From positions 1,302,001 through 1,366,000 of the forward strand of contig NZ_CP025000.1 in the NCBI RefSeq assembly GCF_002808045.1: 64,000 nt of DNA, in the 5' to 3' direction. The notes beneath the pieces were generated by a model. It worked only from the letters and a program-made list of their open reading frames with translations. It was not told the DNA's origin and did not search any database. Positions 37,171 to 47,246 of this stretch are shown in pieces (position 1 is the stretch's first letter; each line of letters opens with the position of its first letter). A program made the translations under genes and the position numbers. This stretch comes from Idiomarina sp. X4. GTDB taxonomy: Bacteria > Pseudomonadota > Gammaproteobacteria > Enterobacterales > Alteromonadaceae.

Positions 37171-37330
37171 TAAGATTGATTCTGCTTTTATTATTCTTAT
37201 AGTTACCTAGATTAAACGGGTTTTTATTCTATAATTCAAGAGGTTCGTGCGCTGCTATTGAATCCTTTAGTAATATGAGGATAGCAGGTATACTCCTAGC
37301 CCAAGCCAACAGTGACTTTAGGATACGCTC

Positions 37331-37816
37331 ATGGAATACAATACTTCGGAACTTTGTGACCTTTATCCTGACATGGTGGATGTGGTCGAGCCCATGTTTG
37401 AATCCTACGGTGGACGCGCCTCTTTCGGCGGACGCTTAGTGATTGTTAAATGTCATGAAGACAAAGGCATTATTGAAGAAACGGTCGCGGAAGATGGCGG
37501 CGGAAAGGTGCTTTTGGTTGATGGCGGAGGCTCTTCACGCCGAGCGTTAATTGATGCCGCTATTGCTGAGCAAGCAATGGACAACGACTGGGAAGGTATC
37601 GTGTGCTATGGCTCCGTGCGTGATGTTGATGCGTTAGAAGAGCTGGATATTGGCATTTTAGGTGTCGCTTCAATTCCGGTTGCTGCAATGAGCGACGGTA
37701 TTGGCGAGTTGAATGTGCCGGTGAATTTCGGCGGTGTTACCTTCCTGCCTGATGATCATTTATACGTCGATACCACCGGCGTTATCTTGTCACCTGAACC
37801 ACTTGATATTGAGTAA
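37331..37816 (+). CDS. rraA: Ribonuclease E activity regulator RraA
   Basis: A 161-residue protein matching RraA throughout: [54 protein letters not shown] and [14 protein letters not shown]. RraA forms a trimeric ring that binds and inhibits RNase E. A TATAAT hexamer at 37230-37235 could be its -10 element, without a good -35. Its stop overlaps the hutG start (TAATG), an unusual coupling with a catabolic gene. Confidence 0.95.
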   Translation: MEYNTSELCDLYPDMVDVVEPMFESYGGRASFGGRLVIVKCHEDKGIIEETVAEDGGGKVLLVDGGGSSRRALIDAAIAEQAMDNDWEGIVCYGSVRDVDALEELDIGILGVASIPVAAMSDGIGELNVPVNFGGVTFLPDDHLYVDTTGVILSPEPLDIE

Positions 37817-38862
37817 TGAGCGATATTTCATTTCTGGAACTGACGGACCCGGCAAAGTGGGTGAATGTCAGAGAGCATGAAACGAAAATAGGTCAGGCAA
37901 TACGGGTGCTTTCAGAAGAAGGCACCTATGAAGAGAGCCTTCAGGAAGCCTGGAATGATGGTCAGCGCGTTGCCTTAGTGGGTATTCCGGAAAGTATCGG
38001 AGTACGCGGGAATTTAGGGCGCGGCGGCGCTGAAGATGGTTGGCAGGCGTTCTTAAAAAGCTTTTTGAACCTGCAAAAAACGGGTCTTTTGTCGACTCAC
38101 GAACTGCTGTTAGTTGGCGCTGTAAATTGTGCTGACTTAATGGATAAAGCAGCAGGTTTAAACGCGAAAAAACCACACGACTTAGCGGAATTAAGAGAGC
38201 TGTGCGCTCAAGTCGATGCTCGTGTGCAGGCTGTGATTAAGCCTTTGTTTGAGCAAGGCTTTGAGGTTATCGTCATTGGTGGCGGTCACAACAATGCGTA
38301 TCCTCTGCTAAAAAGCTTATCTGATATATCAAAAGAAGCTTGTGGCGCCGTCAATTTAGATCCTCATGCCGACTTCCGCCCGCGAGAGGGCCGGCACTCT
38401 GGTAATGGTTTCAGCTATGCCTATATGGAAGGCGCGCTGGAGTATTATCATGTTGTGGGTCTTCACCAGGGCAAAAATTCGGCGGACAGTTTGCGACAAA
38501 TACAGGACGCTGGCATGCGGTACCACACCCTACACCGACTGTATGAGCGTCCCTTTTATGAAGTGATGGACGAAGTCGTCGCCAAGGCAGACTCCTGGCA
38601 GCGGCCGTTAGGTATTGAAGTGGATGTCGACGCGTTAAATGCCGTGCCGGCAAGCGCCGTGAATTATGCAGGGCTTAGCCTGGCGCAAGGGTTTCAGTAC
38701 GTGAAGCGCTTAGCTGAAGTGAATGAAGCTCGTTATTTGCATCTGGCAGAAGCGGCACCGTCGTTATGCAGCGCCGGCTTTGAAGAAGGCCTGAAAATAT
38801 GTGGCCAGCTGCTTAGCGAGCTGACCACGGCTTACTTACACGGTCGTGAGCGACGCCGTTAA
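37816..38862 (+). CDS. hutG: Formimidoylglutamase HutG
   Basis: A 348-residue member of the arginase/agmatinase/formiminoglutamase family. Metal-binding motifs are visible: GGGHNNAYP, NLDPHADFRP and GIEVDVDAL. It hydrolyses N-formimidoyl-glutamate to glutamate and formamide, the last histidine-degradation step of this route. The ATG shares a base with the rraA stop, so it lies on the rraA transcript rather than with hutUH. Its last 50 bp overlap the 3' end of hutI. Confidence 0.9.
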   Translation: MSDISFLELTDPAKWVNVREHETKIGQAIRVLSEEGTYEESLQEAWNDGQRVALVGIPESIGVRGNLGRGGAEDGWQAFLKSFLNLQKTGLLSTHELLLVGAVNCADLMDKAAGLNAKKPHDLAELRELCAQVDARVQAVIKPLFEQGFEVIVIGGGHNNAYPLLKSLSDISKEACGAVNLDPHADFRPREGRHSGNGFSYAYMEGALEYYHVVGLHQGKNSADSLRQIQDAGMRYHTLHRLYERPFYEVMDEVVAKADSWQRPLGIEVDVDALNAVPASAVNYAGLSLAQGFQYVKRLAEVNEARYLHLAEAAPSLCSAGFEEGLKICGQLLSELTTAYLHGRERRR

Positions 38863-40039
38863 ACCACAAGATTTGCAGCGGGTTAACGCCGGTTTGGTAA
38901 GTTAGCTCGGCTGCATCCTGGCATTTCCATAAGGCTAAATCGGCGTAGTTACCTTCCGCAATAACACCTCGTTGAGTTTCCCCCAGTGCGTTAGCCGCAT
39001 TGACTGTCACACCGCGTAGGCATTCTTCAGGCGTTAAATGGAAGAAGGTTGCCGCCATTTGTAACATCAGTGGCAAATTATGAATGGGCGACGAGCCCGG
39101 GTTGGCATCTGTTGCTACCGCCATAGGCACTTTATACTTTCTTAATAGATCAATGGGTGGCTTTTGCGTATCCCGCAGGAAGTAAAATGCGCCGGGTAAC
39201 AATACAGCCACCGTACCGTTCTCCGCCATCGCTTTAACGCTGTCTTCGTCCAGTTGCTCTAAGTGATCAGCCGACAAGGCTTTATATTCAGCCGCCAGTT
39301 TTGCACCTTGCTGGTTAGTTATCTGCTCGGCATGAAGTTTCACCGGCAACTCAAGCGCTTTTGCCTGCTCAAAGACGCGACGCGTTTGTTCAATACTAAA
39401 GCCGATGCTTTCACAAAAGGCATCGACCGCATCGACAAGCCCTTCCTGAGTGAGTGTTGGCAGAATATTGTTGACGATATCGTCAACATAGCCGTCGGCG
39501 TTGTCTTGATATTCAGGGGGGACAGCATGAGCGGCCAGCAACGTTGTTTTCACGTGCACCGGTAGTTTTTCGGCCAACTGACGTGCGACTTTTAACTGCT
39601 TTCGCTCATTTTCCAGGTCAAGACCGTACCCGGACTTCACTTCCAGCGTCGTGACGCCTTGCGACATGAGCGCTTCTGCTCGCTCTAAAGCCAGTGCCAG
39701 TAACTCTTCTTCGTCGGCTTCGCGGGTGGCCTTTACGGTGCTTTTGATACCGCCACCCTGTTCAGCAATTTCCTGATAACTCATGCCGTGCAGGCGTTGG
39801 GCAAATTCATTGGCACGGGAGCCCGCCCAAACCAGATGAGTGTGGCAGTCGATAAGCCCGGGGGTCAGTAATCCACCGTTACCATCGACAACGTCCGCTG
39901 TCGGTGTTGCCGGTGCGTCATACGCCGGACCCACAAACTCAATTTTACCGTCGTTAATAATCACTACGGCGTCTTTTATAAGCCCATAGCCAGTGTCATC
40001 GGACATGGTCGCGGCAGTAATATTTTCGATGCGCTGCAT
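38813..40039 (-). CDS. hutI: Imidazolonepropionase HutI
   Basis: A 408-residue metal-dependent amidohydrolase, taken from the ATG at 40039 (MQRIENITAAT); the longer frame to 40168 runs through the operator and is not credible. GLIDCHTHLVWAGSR holds the HxH metal ligands, followed by the family segments EVKSGYGLD and HAEQI, and ATDANPGSSP near the C-terminal active site. It converts imidazolone propionate to formimidoyl-glutamate. It diverges from hutC across a palindromic operator and overlaps hutG tail to tail. Confidence 0.95.
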   Translation of the reverse strand: MQRIENITAATMSDDTGYGLIKDAVVIINDGKIEFVGPAYDAPATPTADVVDGNGGLLTPGLIDCHTHLVWAGSRANEFAQRLHGMSYQEIAEQGGGIKSTVKATREADEEELLALALERAEALMSQGVTTLEVKSGYGLDLENERKQLKVARQLAEKLPVHVKTTLLAAHAVPPEYQDNADGYVDDIVNNILPTLTQEGLVDAVDAFCESIGFSIEQTRRVFEQAKALELPVKLHAEQITNQQGAKLAAEYKALSADHLEQLDEDSVKAMAENGTVAVLLPGAFYFLRDTQKPPIDLLRKYKVPMAVATDANPGSSPIHNLPLMLQMAATFFHLTPEECLRGVTVNAANALGETQRGVIAEGNYADLALWKCQDAAELTYQTGVNPLQILWFNGVAHDRVSKPWSAR

Positions 40040-40085
40040 AATTATCCTTACTGATTGCAATGCTAAAAAGAATAGCAAAACAAGC

Positions 40086-40097
40086 TTGTATATACAA
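40086..40097. promoter_or_regulatory. Candidate HutC operator
   Basis: TTGTATATACAA is a perfect 12-bp palindrome midway between the divergent hutI and hutC starts. It fits the TTGTATGTACAA-like sites bound by HutC in pseudomonads. It would let HutC repress hutI and its own hutCUH operon until urocanate appears. Confidence 0.7.
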
Positions 40098-40151
40098 TTG
40101 TTCTCAACTAAACTTTCTCTCCACAACTGCCTGTTTAGCGGTGAGGATGCA

Positions 40152-40853
40152 GTGAACAAATTTACCAAAATAAAAGAACATATTTACCACAAAATTGAGT
40201 CTGGTGAGTGGCCTGAGAATCATCCGGTTAGCTCGGAAAATGCGTTGTGTAAGCAATTTTCGGTAAGCCGAATGACCGCTCGCAGAGCCTTGCAGGAATT
40301 GGCTGATGAAGGGTTAGTCATACGCACTCAAGGCTCGGGTACTTATGTCGCACCAATTAAGTCACAAACATCGTTTATGGCCATTCGCAATATTGCTGAC
40401 GAAGTGCGCTCCCGCGGTCATGACTACCGGGCCAAAGTGCATTTACTGAAAGAGCAGCCGGCCTCAGCACAAATTGCCGAAGCATTAGAGCTTGAAGAAG
40501 GTGCGCCTGTTTATCATTCATTGATAACGCACTATGAGAATGACCAGCCAGTGCAACTGGAAGAACGTTTTGTGAACCCAACACTGGTCCCTGATTACCT
40601 CAAACAGGACTACAGCAAAGTGACGCCGCATGAATACCTCTGTGTGGTGAGTCCACTGACCGAAGCTAGCCATCAAATTGAAGCCATTTTGCCGGTTCAC
40701 TCGGTCTGCCAATACTTGAGCATTGACCGTCATGAGCCTTGTTTACGCATTTTTCGCCGCACCTGGAGCTCGGGCGGCGTGGTGACTTTTGCCACGCTGA
40801 CGCACCCTGGCTCTCGTTTTAAGTTAGGCGGCCACTTAACGTTTAAGGAGTAA
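40152..40853 (+). CDS. hutC: Histidine-utilisation repressor HutC (GntR family)
   Basis: A 233-residue regulator from GTG 40152, which has GAGG six bases upstream; the frame open to 39993 is an extension across the operator. The N-terminal GntR winged helix reads SSENALCKQFSVSRMTARRALQELADEGLVIRTQGSGTYV, and the C-terminal UTRA domain includes PVYHSLITHYENDQPVQLEERFVNP, typical of HutC. Urocanate is the usual inducer. hutU follows three bases after its stop. Confidence 0.93.
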   Translation: MNKFTKIKEHIYHKIESGEWPENHPVSSENALCKQFSVSRMTARRALQELADEGLVIRTQGSGTYVAPIKSQTSFMAIRNIADEVRSRGHDYRAKVHLLKEQPASAQIAEALELEEGAPVYHSLITHYENDQPVQLEERFVNPTLVPDYLKQDYSKVTPHEYLCVVSPLTEASHQIEAILPVHSVCQYLSIDRHEPCLRIFRRTWSSGGVVTFATLTHPGSRFKLGGHLTFKE

Positions 40854-40856
40854 CGT

Positions 40857-42533
40857 ATGTCATTCACCCGTTTGGACAAAAGTCGCAAAATCAGCGCACC
40901 TCATGGAACCGAGCTCACCACCTGTAACTGGCAGGTAGAGGCGGCCAAGCGCATGTTGATGAATAACCTGGACGACGAAGTAGCGGAGCACCCGCAAGCG
41001 TTAGTTGTTTATGGTGGTATTGGCCGCGCGGCACGCAGCTGGGAATGCTATGACAAAATTATTGAGACGTTAGAGCGCCTGAAACCTAATGAGTCGCTAT
41101 TGATTCAGTCCGGTAAACCGGTGGGTGTCTTTCCAACACACGAAGATGCTCCGCGCGTACTGATTGCAAACTCTAACCTGGTGCCCGAATGGGCGAACTG
41201 GGACCACTTTAACGAGCTCGATAAAAAAGGTCTGATGATGTATGGCCAGATGACCGCCGGCTCGTGGATCTATATTGGCTCACAAGGCATCGTTCAAGGT
41301 ACTTACGAAACCTTTGGTGCGGTGTCACGTCAGCATTTCAATGGTGATGCAAAAGGTAAGTGGATACTGACAGGCGGTCTGGGTGGTATGGGCGGCGCTC
41401 AACCGCTGGCGGCGACGATGGCCGGTTTTTGTATGCTGGCAGTTGAATGTGACGAGACGCGCATCGATTTCCGTCTGCGTACCCGTTATGTCGATCACAA
41501 GGCGACCAGCCTCGATGAAGCGTTGCAACTGATTAACGACGCTAAAGCCAAAGGCGAAGCCATTTCTGTTGGTTTGTTAGGTAACGCCGCTGATGTTTAC
41601 GCAGAACTGCAAAAACGTGGTGTAACGCCGGATGTGGTGACGGACCAAACGTCCGCACATGACCCTTTGCATGGTTACTTGCCACAAGGCTGGACACTGG
41701 ATGACTACAAAGCGAAGCAGGAAAGCGACCCAAGCGGCACCGTAGCCGCTGCGAAAGAGTCGATGGCGGTGCAGGTGCGCGCCATGCTGCACTTCCAAAA
41801 AGACGGTGCGGCGGTACTGGACTATGGCAACAACATTCGCCAAATGGCGAAAGACGTTGGCGTTGATCACGCCTTCGACTTCCCGGGTTTCGTACCGGCT
41901 TACATTCGTCCGTTGTTCTGCGAAGGTATTGGCCCATTTCGTTGGGTAGCGCTTTCGGGCGATCCGGAAGACATTTACAAAACAGACCAAAAAGTGAAAG
42001 AACTGATTCCGGACAACGAGCACCTGCACAACTGGCTGGATATGGCGAAAGAACGTATTAGCTTCCAGGGCTTGCCGTCACGTATTTGCTGGATTGGCCT
42101 GAAAGATCGTGCCCGCATTGCTCGTGCGTTTAACGACATGGTTAAAAGTGGTGAGTTAAAAGCACCAATCGTGATTGGTCGGGATCACTTAGACTCAGGC
42201 TCGGTAGCCAGTCCTAACCGTGAAACAGAAGCCATGCAGGACGGTTCAGACGCCGTTTCTGACTGGCCGTTGTTGAATGCCCTGTTAAACACCGCAGGCG
42301 GTGCAACCTGGGTGAGTCTGCACCACGGAGGCGGTGTTGGCATGGGATATTCTCAGCACGCCGGTGTGGTGATTGTGGCTGATGGTACCGAAGCGGCTGA
42401 CAAACGTTTAAGCCGAGTGCTCTGGAATGACCCGGGAACCGGTGTTATGCGTCATGCGGATGCCGGCTACGACATCGCTAAGAACTGCGCTCGCGAGCAA
42501 GGTCTTGATTTACCCATGCTGGATACGAAGTAA
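40857..42533 (+). CDS. hutU: Urocanate hydratase HutU
   Basis: A 558-residue NAD-dependent urocanase. The NAD-binding region [20 protein letters not shown] and the active-site segments [15 protein letters not shown] and [15 protein letters not shown] are present. It converts urocanate to imidazolone propionate. AAGGAG at the end of hutC serves as its ribosome site, and hutH begins nine bases after its stop. Confidence 0.97.
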   Translation: MSFTRLDKSRKISAPHGTELTTCNWQVEAAKRMLMNNLDDEVAEHPQALVVYGGIGRAARSWECYDKIIETLERLKPNESLLIQSGKPVGVFPTHEDAPRVLIANSNLVPEWANWDHFNELDKKGLMMYGQMTAGSWIYIGSQGIVQGTYETFGAVSRQHFNGDAKGKWILTGGLGGMGGAQPLAATMAGFCMLAVECDETRIDFRLRTRYVDHKATSLDEALQLINDAKAKGEAISVGLLGNAADVYAELQKRGVTPDVVTDQTSAHDPLHGYLPQGWTLDDYKAKQESDPSGTVAAAKESMAVQVRAMLHFQKDGAAVLDYGNNIRQMAKDVGVDHAFDFPGFVPAYIRPLFCEGIGPFRWVALSGDPEDIYKTDQKVKELIPDNEHLHNWLDMAKERISFQGLPSRICWIGLKDRARIARAFNDMVKSGELKAPIVIGRDHLDSGSVASPNRETEAMQDGSDAVSDWPLLNALLNTAGGATWVSLHHGGGVGMGYSQHAGVVIVADGTEAADKRLSRVLWNDPGTGVMRHADAGYDIAKNCAREQGLDLPMLDTK

Positions 42534-42542
42534 GGAGGTTGC

Positions 42543-44072
42543 ATGAGTCATTTTGAATTACAGCCAGGAAAGCTGCAGCTGAGCGATTTGCGCCGCTGGT
42601 TTTACGAACATCAGACGTTGAAACTGTCTGATGAAGCAAACGACAACATTGCGACTTCCGCAAAAACCGTTGCCGATGTGCTTGAGCAAGGGCGTGTGGT
42701 TTACGGTATTAATACGGGCTTTGGGCTGCTGGCGAATACACGTATTCCGCCGGAGCGCCTGACCGATCTTCAGCGCCGCATTGTCTTATCGCACGCTGCG
42801 GGTACTGGCGATTTAATGGAAGACGCGGTTGTGCGTTTAATGCTGCTGTTGAAAGTCAATTCACTGTCTCGCGGCTTTTCCGGTGTGCGGCCGGTTGTTA
42901 TTGATGCGCTCATTAAGCTGCTGAACGCTGAAGTGTACCCATGTGTTCCGGAAAAAGGGTCGGTAGGCGCATCGGGCGACTTGGCTCCATTGGCGCACAT
43001 GGTGTTACCGCTGTTGGGTGAAGGTACGGTTCGCTATAAGGGTGAAGTGTACGACGCTAAAGAAGGGATTAAACACGCCGGTTTGGAGCCGTTTGAGTTG
43101 GCGCCGAAAGAAGGTCTGGCTTTGTTAAATGGTACCCAGGCGTCCACTGCGTTAGCGTTAGCCGGACTGTTCCGCATTGAGCGCAATTATCACGCTGCCA
43201 TTTTGGTAGGCGCAACATCCGTAGAAGCCGCCATGGGTTCCCGCTCACCGTTTGATGAGCGTGTACATGCGGTACGTGGTCAGCCTGGGCAAATGAAAGC
43301 GGCGGAAATGTTCCGCCATGTATTGACCGAAACGTCTGAAATCGCCAAAGATCACGAAGACTGTGAAAAAGTACAGGACCCTTATTCATTGCGCTGTCAG
43401 CCTCAGGTTATGGGGGCGGTGCTTGATCAAATCGAGCATGCGTCAGCCATTTTAGAGCGTGAAGCCAATGGGGTAACCGATAACCCGCTGGTATTCAGTG
43501 AAGAGCAGGACATTATCTCAGGTGGTAACTTCCACGCGGAACCTGTCGCTATGGCGGCTGATGTTCTGGCGATTGCCGCGAGCGAAATTGGTGCCTTGTC
43601 AGAGCGCCGTAGTGCTTTGCTGATAGACAGTAATTTAAGCAAGCTGCCGGCATTTTTGGTGAATGATGGCGGCGTCAACTCGGGCTTTATGCTGGCGCAG
43701 GTGACTGCAGCGGCACTGGCTTCTGAGAACAAAACCTTGGCGCACCCTGCCTCTGTCGACAGCATGCCAACGTCTGCTAATCAGGAAGATCATGTGTCGA
43801 TGGCCACCTTTGCGGCACGTCGCCTGACGGATATAGCAAACAATGTCAGCGACATTATTGCCATTGAGTGGCTAGAAGCGGCGCAAGGCCTGGACTTCCG
43901 TCGCCCGTTAAAAGCGTCCGCAGCGGTTGAAACGGCCTTTAACTGCTTGCGTGAACACGTCGCCTATTATGACCAGGACCGCTATTTTGCGCCGGACATT
44001 AAGGCGGCCAGTGACTTAATTAAAAATGGTGAGTTGGCGGCAGTGGTGACACTACCGCATATGTTGTCTTAA
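42543..44072 (+). CDS. hutH: Histidine ammonia-lyase HutH
   Basis: A 509-residue lyase. The Ala-Ser-Gly that cyclises into the MIO cofactor lies in [15 protein letters not shown] (about 138-152). YGINTGFG near the N-terminus and [14 protein letters not shown] are also conserved. It deaminates histidine to urocanate, the first step of the pathway and the source of the inducer. An almost ideal ribosome site, TAAGGAGG, overlaps the hutU stop. Confidence 0.97.
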   Translation: MSHFELQPGKLQLSDLRRWFYEHQTLKLSDEANDNIATSAKTVADVLEQGRVVYGINTGFGLLANTRIPPERLTDLQRRIVLSHAAGTGDLMEDAVVRLMLLLKVNSLSRGFSGVRPVVIDALIKLLNAEVYPCVPEKGSVGASGDLAPLAHMVLPLLGEGTVRYKGEVYDAKEGIKHAGLEPFELAPKEGLALLNGTQASTALALAGLFRIERNYHAAILVGATSVEAAMGSRSPFDERVHAVRGQPGQMKAAEMFRHVLTETSEIAKDHEDCEKVQDPYSLRCQPQVMGAVLDQIEHASAILEREANGVTDNPLVFSEEQDIISGGNFHAEPVAMAADVLAIAASEIGALSERRSALLIDSNLSKLPAFLVNDGGVNSGFMLAQVTAAALASENKTLAHPASVDSMPTSANQEDHVSMATFAARRLTDIANNVSDIIAIEWLEAAQGLDFRRPLKASAAVETAFNCLREHVAYYDQDRYFAPDIKAASDLIKNGELAAVVTLPHMLS

Positions 44073-44088
44073 GCTTTGGTTTTAAGCG

Positions 44089-44991
44089 CTAATCGCGTTT
44101 AGCCAGTACAACAAAGCGGCCGGTGAATTCTGCCACCGGTCGCTCTTCATCCAGAATTTGTGCTTTCATCATTAAGCGCGCATTTTTCCCTTCTTTAAGC
44201 GCCGAAAAGTCTCCCGTGACATCGCTTAATCGAGCCACTGCCCGCGGCTCTTGCGTGACCGGTTTATGATAGTGAATATTGCCATCGCCCAGTACGACTG
44301 CGCCTTCCAACTCCCGTTCGAGCAGTTGTAAGTGCAATAACCCCCAACAGGTTAGCGTGCCCAGTGAATAGATACTGCCGGCGAACATAGTGCCATGCAC
44401 ATTCACGTTACGCGACAATTGGGCGCGGGTTTCGAAAACGCGACCCGTGTACTGATGAATTTTGATGCCCATCGCGTCAGAAATAGGAATGTCATCTTGC
44501 CATGTCTTTTGCAGTTCGGCGCACCAGTCGGGGCGGTAAATAATGCGGTTGTAGTCGTTAAATGACTTGCGCAACTGGTGCTCAGCCATGGGGTTGTTAA
44601 CGGTATCCGCTTCCTCGACAATGTCGTACCCACACTTCCGATAAAAACCGATGGTATTGTCGCGCGAGTTAATCACAACATGGGTGGCGCCTTCCTGACG
44701 CGCCGCTATTTCCAATGCGTAAATAATGGCAACGCCGTGGCCTTCGCCCCGATACTCTGGCGCAACGGCCATGAAGCGAATTTGTGCTTCTTCAGGGCTG
44801 TTAAAGTGCAGTCGTCCTACTGCGACGGCCTCGTCGGCTTCGTTAACCACCATGCGGTGATGACCGACTTGATCGTACTCGTCCTGTTCAGAGCCTAAGG
44901 GGCGTTGAAAGGGCTCGCGCAGTACTCGCCAGCGTAAGTAAAAGTAACGTTCTAGCTCGGTTTCATTCTGTGGTGTGATCACGCGGTACAT
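44089..44991 (-). CDS. GNAT acetyltransferase-thioesterase fusion (YiiD/FabY-like)
   Basis: A 300-residue two-domain protein. The N-terminal GNAT domain (about 1-145) has RFMAVAPEYRGEGHGVAIIYALE as acetyl-CoA loop. The C-terminal YiiD-type hotdog thioesterase domain has GTMFAGSIYSLGTLTCWGLL. E. coli YiiD has the same layout and has been linked to initiation of fatty-acid synthesis. Order yihY-dtd-yiiD is conserved; its start is four bases beyond the dtd stop. Confidence 0.88.
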   Translation of the reverse strand: MYRVITPQNETELERYFYLRWRVLREPFQRPLGSEQDEYDQVGHHRMVVNEADEAVAVGRLHFNSPEEAQIRFMAVAPEYRGEGHGVAIIYALEIAARQEGATHVVINSRDNTIGFYRKCGYDIVEEADTVNNPMAEHQLRKSFNDYNRIIYRPDWCAELQKTWQDDIPISDAMGIKIHQYTGRVFETRAQLSRNVNVHGTMFAGSIYSLGTLTCWGLLHLQLLERELEGAVVLGDGNIHYHKPVTQEPRAVARLSDVTGDFSALKEGKNARLMMKAQILDEERPVAEFTGRFVVLAKRD

Positions 44992-44995
44992 AAAT

Positions 44996-45433
44996 TTACA
45001 CCCTTAATTCAAACGTAACAGGACCGTCATTGACCAGTTCCACTTGCATGTCTGCAGCAAACTGACCGGTTTCGACAGGCAAACCGAGCTTTTTCATAGC
45101 GTCGCAGAAGTGTAAATAGAGCGCTTTCGCCTGCTCTGGTGTTGCGGCCGATGAAAAGCTGGGACGGCGGCCTTTGCGGGTGTCTGCTGCTAACGTGAAC
45201 TGCGACACCACTAGTACTGAGCCTGACTCGTCGATAACGCTGTTATTCATCTTACCTTCGCTATCTGTAAAAACGCGATAATTGGCAATGCGTTGAGCAA
45301 GTTTCTCAGCCGCTGCTTCGTCATCTGCGTGTTCGACACCCAACAAAACAAGCAGCCCCTTGTTTATAGAGCCAACGCTTTGGTTGTCGACGGTGACTTG
45401 TGCACGAGATACCCGCTGAATCAGTCCTATCAT
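44996..45433 (-). CDS. dtd: D-aminoacyl-tRNA deacylase
   Basis: A 145-residue enzyme with [16 protein letters not shown], the catalytic [17 protein letters not shown] (SQFTL) and the second active-site region [13 protein letters not shown] near the C-terminus (NxGPVT). It removes D-amino acids mischarged on tRNA. It lies between the yihY- and yiiD-like genes on the same strand. Confidence 0.96.
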   Translation of the reverse strand: MIGLIQRVSRAQVTVDNQSVGSINKGLLVLLGVEHADDEAAAEKLAQRIANYRVFTDSEGKMNNSVIDESGSVLVVSQFTLAADTRKGRRPSFSSAATPEQAKALYLHFCDAMKKLGLPVETGQFAADMQVELVNDGPVTFELRV

Positions 45434-45489
45434 GTTAACCCGAGTTTGTTTAAACGAACCTGTTATGGTCTTTTAAAAACAGCCGCAGG

Positions 45490-46368
45490 TCAATCAGAAG
45501 TCGGCTCTTCCGGTAATTGCTGGTACTCCTCGAGGCTGACCGTTAACACAGCACCTGTGAGGACAATCATCCACGACAGGTAAACCCAAATAATCAGAAT
45601 GGGTACGGTGGCCAACGCCCCGTAAATGGCTTGATAGGTCGGAAATGAAGTGATGTATAATGAAAAAAGTTGCTTGCTTAGCTCAAATAAAATGGCCGCA
45701 ATAACGGCGCCAAAGGCAGCGTACCGAAGTTTTACCTGGCGGTTTGGGACCAATTGATACATTAACGTGAAAAATATAAACGACGTAGCGACCGGCACCA
45801 TCCATAAGGTAAAGCTGCGGACGCCGGAAATATACTCATCAGCGAACTGGCTGAGTGAAATAAGGTAAGACGTTGCGGCAAGTCCTGAACCAATCAGTAA
45901 TGGACCTAAGGTGAGTAACATCCAGTATACTGCGAAAGAGACCAGCCAGTGGCGCTTGTTTACGTCGCGCCAGATATTGTTTAATGCCTTATCAATGGCC
46001 GACATGAGCGTAATGGCAACAATAAACAAAAAGCCGACACCCACCGCCGTCATTTTTGACGCATTGGCGACAAATTCATTGATGTATTCCTGCAGCTGCT
46101 CGCCAGAGGTTGGCAATAAGTTCGCGAACAACGCCTGTTCCAAATTGCCTTTTAGCTCTTCAAAAACCGGAAACGCTGAAAAAATGGTAAACATGACAAC
46201 CAGCAGCGGCACTAGTGAGAGTAGGCTAACATAGGTTAAATGCCCCGCCGTCACGTTAATGCTGTCGCTGTTAAACCGGCGCCCGAAATAGGTTAAAAAG
46301 CGCCAAGTCTCACCCGCGTAATGTTTCCAGTCTGTTTGTTTCATGCGATTGAGCCGCTTACCTTTCAT
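45490..46368 (-). CDS. YihY/BrkB family inner-membrane protein
   Basis: A 292-residue protein with about six membrane helices and the family segments GHLTYVSLLSLVPLLVVMF, SAIDKALNNIWRDVNKR and YASFGAVIAAILFELSKQLF-like (here YAAFGAVIAAILFE). The name RNase BN once given to this family is wrong for YihY; function is unknown. Met at 46368 has no strong ribosome site and Met at 46344 is an alternative start. Confidence 0.9.
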   Translation of the reverse strand: MKGKRLNRMKQTDWKHYAGETWRFLTYFGRRFNSDSINVTAGHLTYVSLLSLVPLLVVMFTIFSAFPVFEELKGNLEQALFANLLPTSGEQLQEYINEFVANASKMTAVGVGFLFIVAITLMSAIDKALNNIWRDVNKRHWLVSFAVYWMLLTLGPLLIGSGLAATSYLISLSQFADEYISGVRSFTLWMVPVATSFIFFTLMYQLVPNRQVKLRYAAFGAVIAAILFELSKQLFSLYITSFPTYQAIYGALATVPILIIWVYLSWMIVLTGAVLTVSLEEYQQLPEEPTSD

Positions 46369-46410
46369 TTGCGTAGTTATTAAAGACTATCATGATTGAG
46401 GACACGTTAA

Positions 46411-47127
46411 ATGGCAATGGTGATATTGGGCGCCGGCGGCGGGCTTGGAAAAGCACTGACAAATGCACTCACAGCCGAATACCCTGAAGAAACCATCGTT
46501 ACTGTATCAAGACAGGCACTGGAAGCGCCGGATGAACGTGTGCAGCGGATACAAGTAAAGGATTACAGCGAGGAAGCTTTGAATACCGTTGTTGATGATT
46601 TCCAAAGCCACGGGCTCAAGTTGACCGGGCTTATTTCAACGATAGGGATGCTGCACGACGACGATACGTTTCCGGAAAAGAAATTGGGCGACTTAAACGA
46701 AGCCAATTTACGCAAGCTTTTTGATGTGAATGCCATTCAGCCAATTTTGGCATTAAAGTCATTCAGTTCAGTTTTAGACAGAAAGCACACGAAGTTCTGG
46801 GTGCAGCTGTCGGCAAAAGTCGGCAGCATTGAAGACAACTATTTGGGCGGTTGGTACGCCTACAGAGCGAGTAAAGCCGCGTTAAATATGTTGCTGAAAA
46901 CAGCATCTATAGAGCTCAAACGAACTCATAAGCGTCTAGTTGTTGCGGCTATTCACCCTGGCACCACAGATACCGCCCTCTCAAAACCGTTCCAAAGCAG
47001 GATTCCTGACGAAAAATTGTATACACCGGAATTGTCTGCTAAAAGAATCCTTAAGGTTATCAATGAGATTCAACCAGAGGATACCGGTAAATTATGGCAT
47101 TGGGATGGGACGGAGCTGCCTTATTAA
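46411..47127 (+). CDS. Short-chain dehydrogenase/reductase (C-factor-like)
   Basis: A 238-residue SDR. The nucleotide-binding motif is ILGAGGGLGKAL (about 4-15), and the catalytic YxxxK is YRASKAALNML (Tyr about 151), preceded by a Ser in VQLSAKVG. The substrate is unknown. It belongs to the group annotated as cell-cell signalling C-factor-like proteins, though that role is not implied. GAGGA lies upstream of the ATG. It diverges from the yihY-like gene. Confidence 0.88.
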   Translation: MAMVILGAGGGLGKALTNALTAEYPEETIVTVSRQALEAPDERVQRIQVKDYSEEALNTVVDDFQSHGLKLTGLISTIGMLHDDDTFPEKKLGDLNEANLRKLFDVNAIQPILALKSFSSVLDRKHTKFWVQLSAKVGSIEDNYLGGWYAYRASKAALNMLLKTASIELKRTHKRLVVAAIHPGTTDTALSKPFQSRIPDEKLYTPELSAKRILKVINEIQPEDTGKLWHWDGTELPY

Positions 47128-47163
47128 TCGCATGAGGGGTTGATCTGGTTTCGTTGCTTTTGG

Positions 47164-47178
47164 GTAAGAAACGGTAAT
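47164..47178 (+). promoter_or_regulatory. Possible CpxR box
   Basis: GTAAG-AAACG-GTAAT fits the CpxR pattern GTAAA-N5-GTAAA with two mismatches. It lies about 70 bases before the Pmp3-like gene, whose E. coli relative yqaE is a Cpx target, and cpxRA are in this window. Confidence 0.4.
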
Positions 47179-47190
47179 CGTTATTTGCTT

Positions 47191-47237
47191 TTACACTGAG
47201 AATATCGGTTAATTGGTAGCAAGGCCTTTCAGTGTAA
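47191..47237 (+). promoter_or_regulatory. Leader inverted repeat touching the Pmp3-gene ribosome site
   Basis: TTACACTGA (47191-47199) and TCAGTGTAA (47229-47237) are perfectly complementary over 9 bp, extendable by two G-U pairs in RNA. The right arm ends in the first two bases of the ribosome site AAGGAG (47236-47241). Confidence 0.55.
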
Positions 47238-47246
47238 GGAGTTATT

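Noticed and set aside
37171..37330. Searched for a HutC palindrome before rraA-hutG
   Set aside because: Only a short GTATAC core is present (about 37286), not the extended symmetric site seen at 40086.
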